A stretch of 64,000 bases of DNA from Actinocorallia sp. API 0066 (GTDB lineage: Bacteria; Actinomycetota; Actinomycetes; Streptosporangiales; Streptosporangiaceae): contig NZ_JAJLQY010000008.1 in NCBI RefSeq assembly GCF_020991275.1, forward strand, positions 1 to 64,000, read 5' to 3'. Positions 51,224 to 57,754 of this stretch are shown one piece after another. Below the pieces are notes generated by a model that was not told the origin of the DNA, ran no database searches, and worked only from the letters and a program-made list of their open reading frames with translations. Within the stretch, counting starts at the first letter, position 1. Each line of letters starts with the position of its first letter. The position numbers and the translations under genes were made by a program.

Positions 51224-51772
51224 TGTGGGGTCGCGGCGTTCGACGCCGCCGAGGAGTAGGCCGAGGATCATCGGGGTGTAGTCGCGGGGGGCGGTGCGCC
51301 CGGCCTGGATCGCCCACGCGGCGGCGGCGACGAGGCCGTAGAGGGCTTCGGTGAACCAGATCGGCGACATGTCGATGCGGAACTCGCCGGACTCCTGGCC
51401 GCGTCGGAACAGTGCCGAGATGCGGGCGTCGATCCGCTCCCAGCCCTCGTTCATCTCGCCCTCCTCGAAGAGCTGGTTCTCGGTGGACAGGAAGGCGATG
51501 AAGCCCGCGACGGGCCGGGTGCCCTCGATGAGCCGGGAGAGCGCCTCCCGGGCGGCGCCGTCGTCCAGCCGGGCGTCCGTGACGACCTGTTCGAGCTGGC
51601 GCAGGCCCAGTTCCTCCAGGGCCCGGATCAGCGCGTCCCGCCCGGCGAAGTGCCGGTGCAGGGTGGCCCGGCTGATCCCGGCGGCCTTGGCGATCTCGTC
51701 CTGTGTGGCGGTGGCCTTGCGCGCCAGTAGCTCGGCGGCGGCCCGCAGCACCGCGTCCCGATCAAAACTCAT
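51218..51772 (-). CDS. TetR family transcriptional regulator
   Basis: 184 residues from the ATG at 51772 (an ATG at 51787 would overlap the operator more closely). Helix-turn-helix: AVLRAAAELLARKATATQDE, then IAKAAGISRATLHRHFAGRD. The C-terminal ligand domain includes GLRQLEQVVTDARLDDGAAR, FLSTENQLFEEGEMNEGWER and WFTEALYGLVAAAAWAIQAG. It is upstream of the MFS exporter on the same strand, separated by the palindrome array, and has its own 26-bp inverted repeat at the promoter. A typical local repressor of a drug exporter. Confidence 0.87.
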   Translation of the reverse strand: MSFDRDAVLRAAAELLARKATATQDEIAKAAGISRATLHRHFAGRDALIRALEELGLRQLEQVVTDARLDDGAAREALSRLIEGTRPVAGFIAFLSTENQLFEEGEMNEGWERIDARISALFRRGQESGEFRIDMSPIWFTEALYGLVAAAAWAIQAGRTAPRDYTPMILGLLLGGVERRDPTP

Positions 51773-51787
51773 GAGACGACAATACAC

Positions 51788-51813
51788 CGAATGAGACAGT
51801 AATGTCTCATTCG
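51788..51813. promoter_or_regulatory. 26-bp TetR operator at the regulator's own promoter
   Basis: CGAATGAGACA and TGTCTCATTCG are perfect 11-bp arms around GTAA, 16 bp before the TetR start. The sequence differs from the TCTTG-type array, so the array is not simply a set of copies of this site. Confidence 0.72.
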
Positions 51814-51870
51814 AGCGGCGAAGTGCTCAACCTCACGCTTCACGAGTGTGGCCGGGCGGCCTCGGCCGTG

Positions 51871-52057
51871 CCGGTGGAGGCCGCCCTACGGAACGGCACC
51901 ACTTGCCCGGTGCTCCGCCACCCGGTACCTCGCGAGAGCCCGGTGCTCCGCTACCCGGTACCGCGCGCTGGTGGAGGTCGCCTACGGGACGGCGCCTTGC
52001 CTGGTGTCGCGCCGGTGGAGGTCGTCTTACCGGACGGCGTCTTTACCCGGTGCCGCG
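51871..52057 (+). repeat. Three imperfect copies of a 44-48-bp unit
   Basis: Units at 51871-51918, 51968-52011 and 52012-52057 share GGTGGAGGTCG(C/T)C, TACGG(G)ACGGCG and a CCGGTGCCGCG end. Between copies 1 and 2 the piece CCCGGT(A/G)CTCGC is repeated. The last copy overlaps the 3' end of the SRPBCC gene. Confidence 0.7.
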
Positions 52058-52558
52058 TCGGGCTCCTTGGCCTGCCGTGGTCCGGCTGGGCTTTGTCGTC
52101 CCGCGTGCCGCTGGGCGCTGCCGGGCGGCGGAGCGCTCCACGGTGTGCGCGAGTTCGCGCAGCATGAGCCGGTTGCGCACGTGCAGTACGAGTTCGCTGA
52201 GCGGGCCGTGCAGGCCCGCGCTGATGCCGCGCAGCGGGTGCTCGTCGAGGATCACGACGGTTCCGGTGCCCCACGGGATCAGCCGGATCGCGACGCGCAC
52301 CGACCCGAACGGGCCCGCCTTGATCTCCATTTCGAGCCGCTCGGGCGGTGCGCAGATGCGCACGACGGTCCGGTCGGAGAGCCCGAACGGCCCGTACCGC
52401 GCGACGTACTGGAGCGACGCCCCTGGCGCGGGCCACCCTGGATCGACCTCCTGCACCTTCCGGGTGCCGACCACCCATTCGGCGTACTTCTTGCCGTCGC
52501 TCAGCACTCCCCAGACGATGTCCGGAGGCTGATCAATGAAGACTTCCCTCACCGCCAT
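52043..52558 (-). CDS. SRPBCC family protein (polyketide cyclase/dehydrase-like fold)
   Basis: 171 residues from the ATG at 52558. Seen: VREVFIDQPPDIVWGVLSDG, KKYAEWVVGTRKVQEVDPGW, YVARYGPFGLSDRTVVRICA and VRLIP-like strands ending GTGTVVILDEHPLRG. This is the helix-grip fold that binds hydrophobic ligands; it includes aromatase/cyclases but also many lipid-binding proteins, so a role in polyketide tailoring is not shown. The C-terminal 30 residues are basic and repetitive because they overlap the repeat at 52012. It follows the GT9 gene on the same strand. Confidence 0.75.
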   Translation of the reverse strand: MAVREVFIDQPPDIVWGVLSDGKKYAEWVVGTRKVQEVDPGWPAPGASLQYVARYGPFGLSDRTVVRICAPPERLEMEIKAGPFGSVRVAIRLIPWGTGTVVILDEHPLRGISAGLHGPLSELVLHVRNRLMLRELAHTVERSAARQRPAARGTTKPSRTTAGQGARRGTG

Positions 52559-52631
52559 GTCCTGGCACCTACCCGAGCCGGGACAAGCCAGGGCAATGCC
52601 CCTGTCAAGGCCGTCCACCGGCATGCCGGAC

Positions 52632-53555
52632 TCAGACGGCGTGCAGCGCGGACCTCGCGACGGACAGGACCTCCTGCGGGGTGACGCGCAGCAGCGCCGG
52701 ATCGGGCGTCTCGGTGTGCAGCTCGGACGGCCTGCTGACGGACCCGTGCCACAGCGTGTGGTGGACGGGCCTGCGGGGCGGGCCGCGCAGGACGGGCGAC
52801 ACAGGGCCGTAGAACGTGACGGACGGCCGCGCGTAGGCGAAGGCGAGCCGCGCCACCCCGGTGTCCCCGCTGATGACGAGCTGGGCCTGGGCGACGAGCG
52901 CGGCGAGCCGTCCGGTGTCCAGCCCGGTCAGGGTGCGTCCGGTCGGCAGCCCCGCCGTCTCGGCGACATGCCGTGCCAGCGCGGACTCCCCGGTGCCCGC
53001 CGTGATGACGACCTTGTGACCGTCGGCCTCCAGCGCCTCCGCTGTCGCGGCGAACCTTTCGGCGGGCCACCGGCGGCTGCCTGACGACGCGCCGGGGTGG
53101 ATCACGGTGGCGCCGGGAAGCGGGCTCGGCACGGGCGGCGGCGCGAGGTCGAGGTCGGCGGGATCGGCGGGGATGCCCCACCACTCCAGCAGCCTGCACC
53201 AGCGGGCGACCTCGTGTTCGTGCTCCTCCCAGCCGGGTCCGGGCACGCCGGGGGCGCCGAAGCCCATCCGGACCGAGGCGCCCGTCGTCGCGATCAGCTG
53301 CCTGCTGACCGGCCCGTTGCCGTGCAGGTCGACGGCGACCCTGGGCGGCGCGCCGCGCCACGGGAGCGGCGCGAGGTCCCACGTCGGCAGCAGCCTGTCC
53401 ACCGCGCCCGTCAGCTCGATCAGCGGCTCCAGCGGGCGCGGCGCGGCGAGCACGATCTCGTGGTCGGTGAACGCGGTGCGCAGCGCGCGGTACGCGGGCA
53501 CCCCGCTCAGGAAGTCGCCGAGCCCGAGCACCCGCAGCACCAGGACGGCGCTCAT
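52632..53555 (-). CDS. Family 9 glycosyltransferase (heptosyltransferase-like)
   Basis: 307 residues, ATG at 53555. Seen: VLRVLGLGDFLSGVPAYRAL, VAVDLHGNGPVSRQLIA, VIHPGASSGSRRWPAERFAA and ALVAQAQLVISGDTGVARLA. H-P-G-A-x-x-x-S-R-R-W and S-G-D-T-G are the nucleotide-sugar-binding motifs of the GT9 (ADP-heptose) family. In Gram-positive actinobacteria such enzymes take part in cell-surface or secondary-metabolite glycosylation. The start codon overlaps the stop of a 31-codon ORF (ATGA). It faces away from the biosynthetic operon, so membership in that cluster is uncertain. Confidence 0.85.
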   Translation of the reverse strand: MSAVLVLRVLGLGDFLSGVPAYRALRTAFTDHEIVLAAPRPLEPLIELTGAVDRLLPTWDLAPLPWRGAPPRVAVDLHGNGPVSRQLIATTGASVRMGFGAPGVPGPGWEEHEHEVARWCRLLEWWGIPADPADLDLAPPPVPSPLPGATVIHPGASSGSRRWPAERFAATAEALEADGHKVVITAGTGESALARHVAETAGLPTGRTLTGLDTGRLAALVAQAQLVISGDTGVARLAFAYARPSVTFYGPVSPVLRGPPRRPVHHTLWHGSVSRPSELHTETPDPALLRVTPQEVLSVARSALHAV

Positions 53556-53647
53556 GGGCGCCCCCTCTCCGGCCGCCAGGACGCGCCTGGGGGCCCCGCG
53601 GGGGCGTGCGCCCGCTCCGGCGCGGCCCTGCGGGTGCGGACGCTCAA
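53552..53647 (-). CDS. 31-residue upstream ORF, translationally coupled to the GT9 gene
   Basis: It starts at TTG 53647, two bases after GAGGAGGAG, an almost ideal ribosome site. It encodes about MSVRTRRAAPERAHAPAGPP followed by GASWRPERGRP, and stops in the ATGA overlap with the GT9 start. The peptide is Arg/Pro/Ala-rich and matches no family I know. It could be a leader that aids translation of GT9, or the decayed end of a former upstream operon gene. Confidence 0.4.
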   Translation of the reverse strand: MSVRTRRAAPERAHAPAGPPGASWRPERGRP

Positions 53648-53911
53648 GGCTCCTCCTCAGACGTCGTCGTGCCCGGCGCCGCGACTCGACCCGGGGGCGA
53701 TGGGAATGCCCGCCCCACCGGCCCGACAAACAGCGCCAAACCACATCTATCCCCTCCCTTTGCCACATCTGTGAACCGCGCCGCCCGCGCCGCGCCACCC
53801 CGTCGACCGATGTCCGAGATGTCACTTTTGGGGTGAGGTTAGGGGTTCTTTAGAGGGTTTTCTTAGCGTCCGGAGTGTTGTCAGCGGACCTTGGGAGAGG
53901 GGGTGCCCCCC

Positions 53912-54949
53912 GTGGGACGGACGATACGCGTGGTCGGCGCCGGGACGGCCCTGCCGGGGCCGCCCCTGGACACCGCGGCGCTCGCCGGACGGTTCGGGAT
54001 GGACGGCCTGTGGCGGCAGTGGGTGGACACGTTCATCGGGACGCGGACCCGCCATCTCGCGCTCGACCTGGAGACCGGCGAGCAGCGCCAGACGCTCGCC
54101 GACCTCGCCACCGCCGCCGCCCGCGCGGCGCTGGACCGGGCGGGCCTGTCGGCCGAAGACGTCGACGTGCTCGTGCTCGGCACCGCGACGCCGGACACGC
54201 TCATGCCTACGGCCGTCAACGTCGTCGCCGACCGCCTCCGAATAGACGGTGTGCCCTCCTTCCAGCTCCAGTCGGGCTGTTCGGGCGCCGTCCAAGCCAT
54301 CGACGTCGCCGCGGCCCTGCTCGGCTCGGGCAGGTACCGCACCGCGCTGGTGCTCGGCGGCGACGTCATCGCCAAGCACTACGACGTCACCGCCGACCTG
54401 GGCGCGCTGCCCCCCGACGAGCTCGTCAACTACGTGCTGTTCGGCGACGGCGCGGGCGCCGCCGTGCTCACCACGGACGACGTCCCCGGGGCGCCCGTCC
54501 TACGCGCCGTCAGGACCCGGCTGTCCGGCCTCGACAGGGAGCCGGGGCAGACGCTCCGCTGGTACGGGCTCGCCGACCGGCACAAAGCGGAGCCGCCCGC
54601 CAGCGAGGACTACAAGGCGATCGAGGAGCTCGTGCCCGCGCTCGCCGAGGAGGTCGCCGAAGAGCTGCTGGACGACCTCGGCTGGGACCGCGACGACATC
54701 TCTTATCTGCTTCCGCCCCAGCTCTCACCCGTCATGACCGACAAGATCACCTCCCGGCTGGCGTTCCCGCTGGCCAAGGAGGTGTCCTGCGTCGCCGACA
54801 CCGGAAACACCGGAAACGCCCTGCTGTTCTTCCAGCTGGAAGCGCTGCTCGCCGACATGGCCGCGCCCGCCCGCGCCCTCGCCGTCGCGATCGAGTCCAG
54901 CAAGTGGATCCAGTCGGGCCTCGCCCTGGAACGGAGCGCCGATGGCTGA
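53912..54949 (+). CDS. KASIII-like condensing enzyme or acyltransferase, tetronate-type, atypical active site
   Basis: 345 residues from a GTG at 53912 with GAGAGGGGG eight bases upstream. Thiolase fold: DLATAAARAALDRAGLSAED, VDVLVLGTATPDTLMP, the nucleophile Cys in QSGCSGAVQAID and the Asn in TGNTGNALLF. The FabH histidine motif (P-H-Q-A-N) reads LLPPQLSPVM, so the general-base His is replaced by Pro. First gene of the biosynthetic operon; it overlaps the ACP gene by 8 bp. In the agglomerin, RK-682 and abyssomicin pathways a KASIII-like enzyme joins a glyceryl unit to the polyketide. That role here is inferred from the neighbours. Confidence 0.8.
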   Translation: MGRTIRVVGAGTALPGPPLDTAALAGRFGMDGLWRQWVDTFIGTRTRHLALDLETGEQRQTLADLATAAARAALDRAGLSAEDVDVLVLGTATPDTLMPTAVNVVADRLRIDGVPSFQLQSGCSGAVQAIDVAAALLGSGRYRTALVLGGDVIAKHYDVTADLGALPPDELVNYVLFGDGAGAAVLTTDDVPGAPVLRAVRTRLSGLDREPGQTLRWYGLADRHKAEPPASEDYKAIEELVPALAEEVAEELLDDLGWDRDDISYLLPPQLSPVMTDKITSRLAFPLAKEVSCVADTGNTGNALLFFQLEALLADMAAPARALAVAIESSKWIQSGLALERSADG

Positions 54950-55172
54950 GACCCCGCCCGACTGGTTCGTCGAGATCCTCCGCGACGAACTCGACATCGA
55001 CGTCACCGCCGACGACCTCACCCGCTCATTGGACGAGCTGCCCGGCTGGGACTCGGTGAAGCTGCTCACCCTGCTCGTCGCGCTGGAGCGGCACACAGGC
55101 GCGACGCTGTCGCTGCCCGACCTGCTGGAGGCGCGCACCCTCGCCGCCGTGCACGAGACGGCGACGCGGTGA
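54942..55172 (+). CDS. Free-standing acyl carrier protein
   Basis: 76 residues, acidic. The phosphopantetheine serine is in ELPGWDSVKLLTLLVALERH; the helices before and after fit an ACP. It overlaps the KASIII gene by 8 bp and the E2-like gene by 4 bp (GTGA). In tetronate pathways a discrete ACP carries the glyceryl unit; here it would hold the substrate of the adjacent acyltransferase and hydrolase. Confidence 0.88.
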   Translation: MAETPPDWFVEILRDELDIDVTADDLTRSLDELPGWDSVKLLTLLVALERHTGATLSLPDLLEARTLAAVHETATR

Positions 55173-55921
55173 GCGCCCCGTTCGACGACCGGCGCCGCCA
55201 CACCCTGTTCTTCCTCGACCAGATCCGCGACTTCTCCCCGGTCTTCCTCGACACCGAGGTGGACGCGACGGCGCTCGTCGCGGACCGGGCGGCGGCGAAG
55301 GCGCGGGGCGAGAGGCGGTCGGTCGTCTCCTACATCGTGCACGCCGCCGCCAAGGCACTCGCGGCCCACCCGGACGCCAACGCCGCGATCCGGGGGCGGC
55401 TGGAGCCCGTCGTGGCCCGCTACGACACCGTCGCCGCCAAGGTCACCCTCGACAAGACCCTCGACGGACGTCGCGTCGTGCTCGCCACCGTCGTCCCCGG
55501 CCTGGAGAAAGCCGACCTCGCCCAGATCCAGGCGCACCTGGACCGGGCGGTCGCCGCCGACCCGGACACCGCCGAGGAGTTCGCGGGGATCCGCGCGCTG
55601 CGCGCCCTGCCGTCCGCTGAGGCCCTCGCGCGGTTCCGGGAGGCCGCCGACCGGCTGGAGCTGCGTCCGGCCGTCACGGGGACGTTCAGCGTCACCTCGC
55701 TGGGCCACCGGGCCGTCGACGGGTTGCACTCCGTCGGCGGCACCACCGTGACGTTCGGGGTGGGCCGGATCGCCGACCGGCCCGTCGCGCGGGACGGCGC
55801 CGTCGTCGTCGCGCCGGTGCTGCGCCTGTCGCTGGCGTTCGACCACCGCGTCATCGACGGGGCGGAGGCCGCCGACATCCTCACCGAGACCAAGGACGCG
55901 CTGGAGGGAGACCCGGGATGA
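55169..55921 (+). CDS. Free-standing 2-oxoacid-dehydrogenase E2-type acyltransferase
   Basis: 250 residues comprising only the catalytic domain, without lipoyl or subunit-binding domains. Seen: SVVSYIVHAAAKALAAHPDA, AAKVTLDKTLDGRRVVLATV and LSLAFDHRVIDGAEAADILT, where DHRVIDG supplies the catalytic His and Asp (HxxxDG). Discrete E2-type proteins of this kind are known from tetronate clusters (Agg4/AbyA4), where they acetylate a tetronate intermediate before elimination. The GTG start overlaps the ACP stop, and the stop overlaps the hydrolase start. Pathway role inferred. Confidence 0.82.
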   Translation: MSAPFDDRRRHTLFFLDQIRDFSPVFLDTEVDATALVADRAAAKARGERRSVVSYIVHAAAKALAAHPDANAAIRGRLEPVVARYDTVAAKVTLDKTLDGRRVVLATVVPGLEKADLAQIQAHLDRAVAADPDTAEEFAGIRALRALPSAEALARFREAADRLELRPAVTGTFSVTSLGHRAVDGLHSVGGTTVTFGVGRIADRPVARDGAVVVAPVLRLSLAFDHRVIDGAEAADILTETKDALEGDPG

Positions 55922-56991
55922 ACGACCTCGCCGAACTGAAGCGCTTCGCCGTCGCGCACGCCATCTCCCAGAACCTCCCGGAGGACCACTACGCGGGCAT
56001 CCTCGACGCGATCGGACGCGACGACGGCGACGGGCCCGGCTCCTGGCCGCACGAGTGGATCCGGGCGGGCCGCGCCCACGCGGAGGCAGGAGAGCACCTC
56101 GCCGCCGCGCACCACTACACGATGGGCCGCTTCCCCTACGTGGACGGGCCGGGGCGAGCGCGCGCGCTGGACCTCGCCCTCTCCGCGTTCGACGCCTGGC
56201 GGGCCGGGCAGGACATCGTGCCTGTGACCGTCCCCTTCGAGGGCCACGAGATCCGCGTCTGGACGACCGGCCTCTCGGTGCTCGCGCCGCGCCCGCTCCT
56301 GCTCATGACGGGCGGGATCGTCAGCACCAAGGAGCAGTGGGGCGCCGTCCTGCCGCAGATCGCCGCGTTCGGGATGGCCGGGGCCGTCGCCGACCTGCCC
56401 GGCGTGGGGGAGAGCCCGCTGCGCTACCACCGCGAGAGCTGGCGGCTCTTCCCGGCGATCCTCGACGCGCTCGCCCCCCGCGCCCGCGTCAGCGAGAGCT
56501 ACCTGCTGGCGCTCAGCTTCAGCGGGCACGCGGCGCTCCAGGCGGCCGCGCACGACCCGCGTGTGCGCGGCGTCGTAGGCAACGGGCCGCCCATCAGCGA
56601 CTTCTTCACCGACGCCTCCTGGCAGGCCCGGGTACCGGCCGTCACGACCGACACCCTCGCGCACCTCGTCGGCGTGCCGTCCCACGAGGTGTACCGGCGG
56701 GTCCGGGACTGGGCGCTCACTCCCGACCTGCTCCGCTCGGTGAAGGTGCCCGTCGCCGTCGTCGGCGCCCGGCGGGACGAGATCATCCCGCCGGGCGACC
56801 TCGCCCTCCTGCGCGCCACCCTCCCCGACCTGGAGACGGTCGAGCACGACGACGTCCACGGGGCGCCGTCCCACCTCGCCGAGACCCGGCTGTGGAGCCT
56901 CCTCGCGGTGCTGCGGATGCGGCCCGACGCCGACTCCGACCTCGTGCGCGGCCTCACCGCCGCCCTGGACGCCGCGAGGGCCGCCCGGTGA
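55918..56991 (+). CDS. Alpha/beta hydrolase (FrsA-like), candidate eliminase partner of the E2-type enzyme
   Basis: 357 residues. An N-terminal helical cap (about 1-105) precedes the hydrolase core. LLLMTGGIVSTKEQW is the oxyanion region, VADLPGVGESPLRYHRESWR follows, the nucleophile serine lies in YLLALSFSGHAALQAA (the usual first Gly of the elbow is Ala), the acid in VVGARRDEIIPP and the base in VEHDDVHGAPSH. Size and layout fit the Agg5/AbyA5-type hydrolase that removes acetate to form the exocyclic double bond of tetronates. Coupled to both neighbours (ATGA, GTGA). The specific reaction is inferred from context. Confidence 0.78.
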   Translation: MNDLAELKRFAVAHAISQNLPEDHYAGILDAIGRDDGDGPGSWPHEWIRAGRAHAEAGEHLAAAHHYTMGRFPYVDGPGRARALDLALSAFDAWRAGQDIVPVTVPFEGHEIRVWTTGLSVLAPRPLLLMTGGIVSTKEQWGAVLPQIAAFGMAGAVADLPGVGESPLRYHRESWRLFPAILDALAPRARVSESYLLALSFSGHAALQAAAHDPRVRGVVGNGPPISDFFTDASWQARVPAVTTDTLAHLVGVPSHEVYRRVRDWALTPDLLRSVKVPVAVVGARRDEIIPPGDLALLRATLPDLETVEHDDVHGAPSHLAETRLWSLLAVLRMRPDADSDLVRGLTAALDAARAAR

Positions 56992-57731
56992 CGGCGGCGA
57001 ACGCGCCCGTCCGGGGAGACTGGCTGCGCGTCTTCGCCGCCACCCGCGCGGACGCGCCACGCCTGGTCTGCCTCCCGCACGCCGGAGGCTCCGCGAGCTT
57101 CTTCGCGCCGCTCGCGCGCGCGCTGGCACCCCGCGTCAGGGTCCTCGCCGTGCAGTACCCCGGACGGCTCGACCGCCGCCGCGAACCCGCCGTCGCCGAC
57201 GTGCGGGAGCTCGCCGCGCTCGTCGCCGACGCCGTCAACGCCGAGCCGGGACCGCCGCCCGCCGCGCTCTTCGGGCACAGCATGGGCGCGCTCGTCGCTT
57301 TCGAGGCGGTCCGGTCCGGACGGCTCGCGCCCGGCCGGATCTTCGCCTCCGCCGCCCGCTCACCCGACCGCACCCGCGTCGACCCGTCCATCGTGCTCGA
57401 CGACGACGCGCTCATCGGCGAGGTGCTCGACCTCGGCGGCACCACCCCGGAACTGCGCACCGACCCCGCTTTGCGCGCGCTCGTCCTGCCCGCCCTACGC
57501 GGCGACTACCGGGCCCTGCACTCCTACACGCCCGAACCCGGAGCGCGTGTGGACTGCCCCGTCACGGTCCTGACAGGCGACCGCGACCCCCTCGTCCCCG
57601 TGCGCGACGCCCTCGGCTGGCGTGACAGCACCACCGGGGCGTTCGACTTCACCGTCCTGCAAGGCGACCACTTCTACCTGACGCCGAGGCTCACCGACGT
57701 GGCCGACGCCGTCCGCGCCGCACTCCTTTGA
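56988..57731 (+). CDS. Type II thioesterase
   Basis: 247 residues from a GTG at 56988, overlapping the hydrolase stop. Seen: RLVCLPHAGGSASFFAPLAR, VLAVQYPGRLDRRREPAVAD, the nucleophile in AALFGHSMGALVAFEAVR, the acid in TVLTGDRDPLVPV and the base in LQGDHFYLTP. This is the editing thioesterase found with modular PKS/NRPS systems; it removes misprimed or decarboxylated acyl groups from carrier domains. It ends 23 bp before the PKS start. Confidence 0.92.
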   Translation: MTAANAPVRGDWLRVFAATRADAPRLVCLPHAGGSASFFAPLARALAPRVRVLAVQYPGRLDRRREPAVADVRELAALVADAVNAEPGPPPAALFGHSMGALVAFEAVRSGRLAPGRIFASAARSPDRTRVDPSIVLDDDALIGEVLDLGGTTPELRTDPALRALVLPALRGDYRALHSYTPEPGARVDCPVTVLTGDRDPLVPVRDALGWRDSTTGAFDFTVLQGDHFYLTPRLTDVADAVRAALL

Positions 57732-57754
57732 CCGACCTCCTAGGGGAGCACGTT

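Noticed and set aside
52043-52558. SRPBCC protein as a polyketide aromatase/cyclase of the cluster
   Set aside because: The adjacent PKS is modular type I and the gene is on the opposite strand with GT9; the fold alone does not support a cyclase role.
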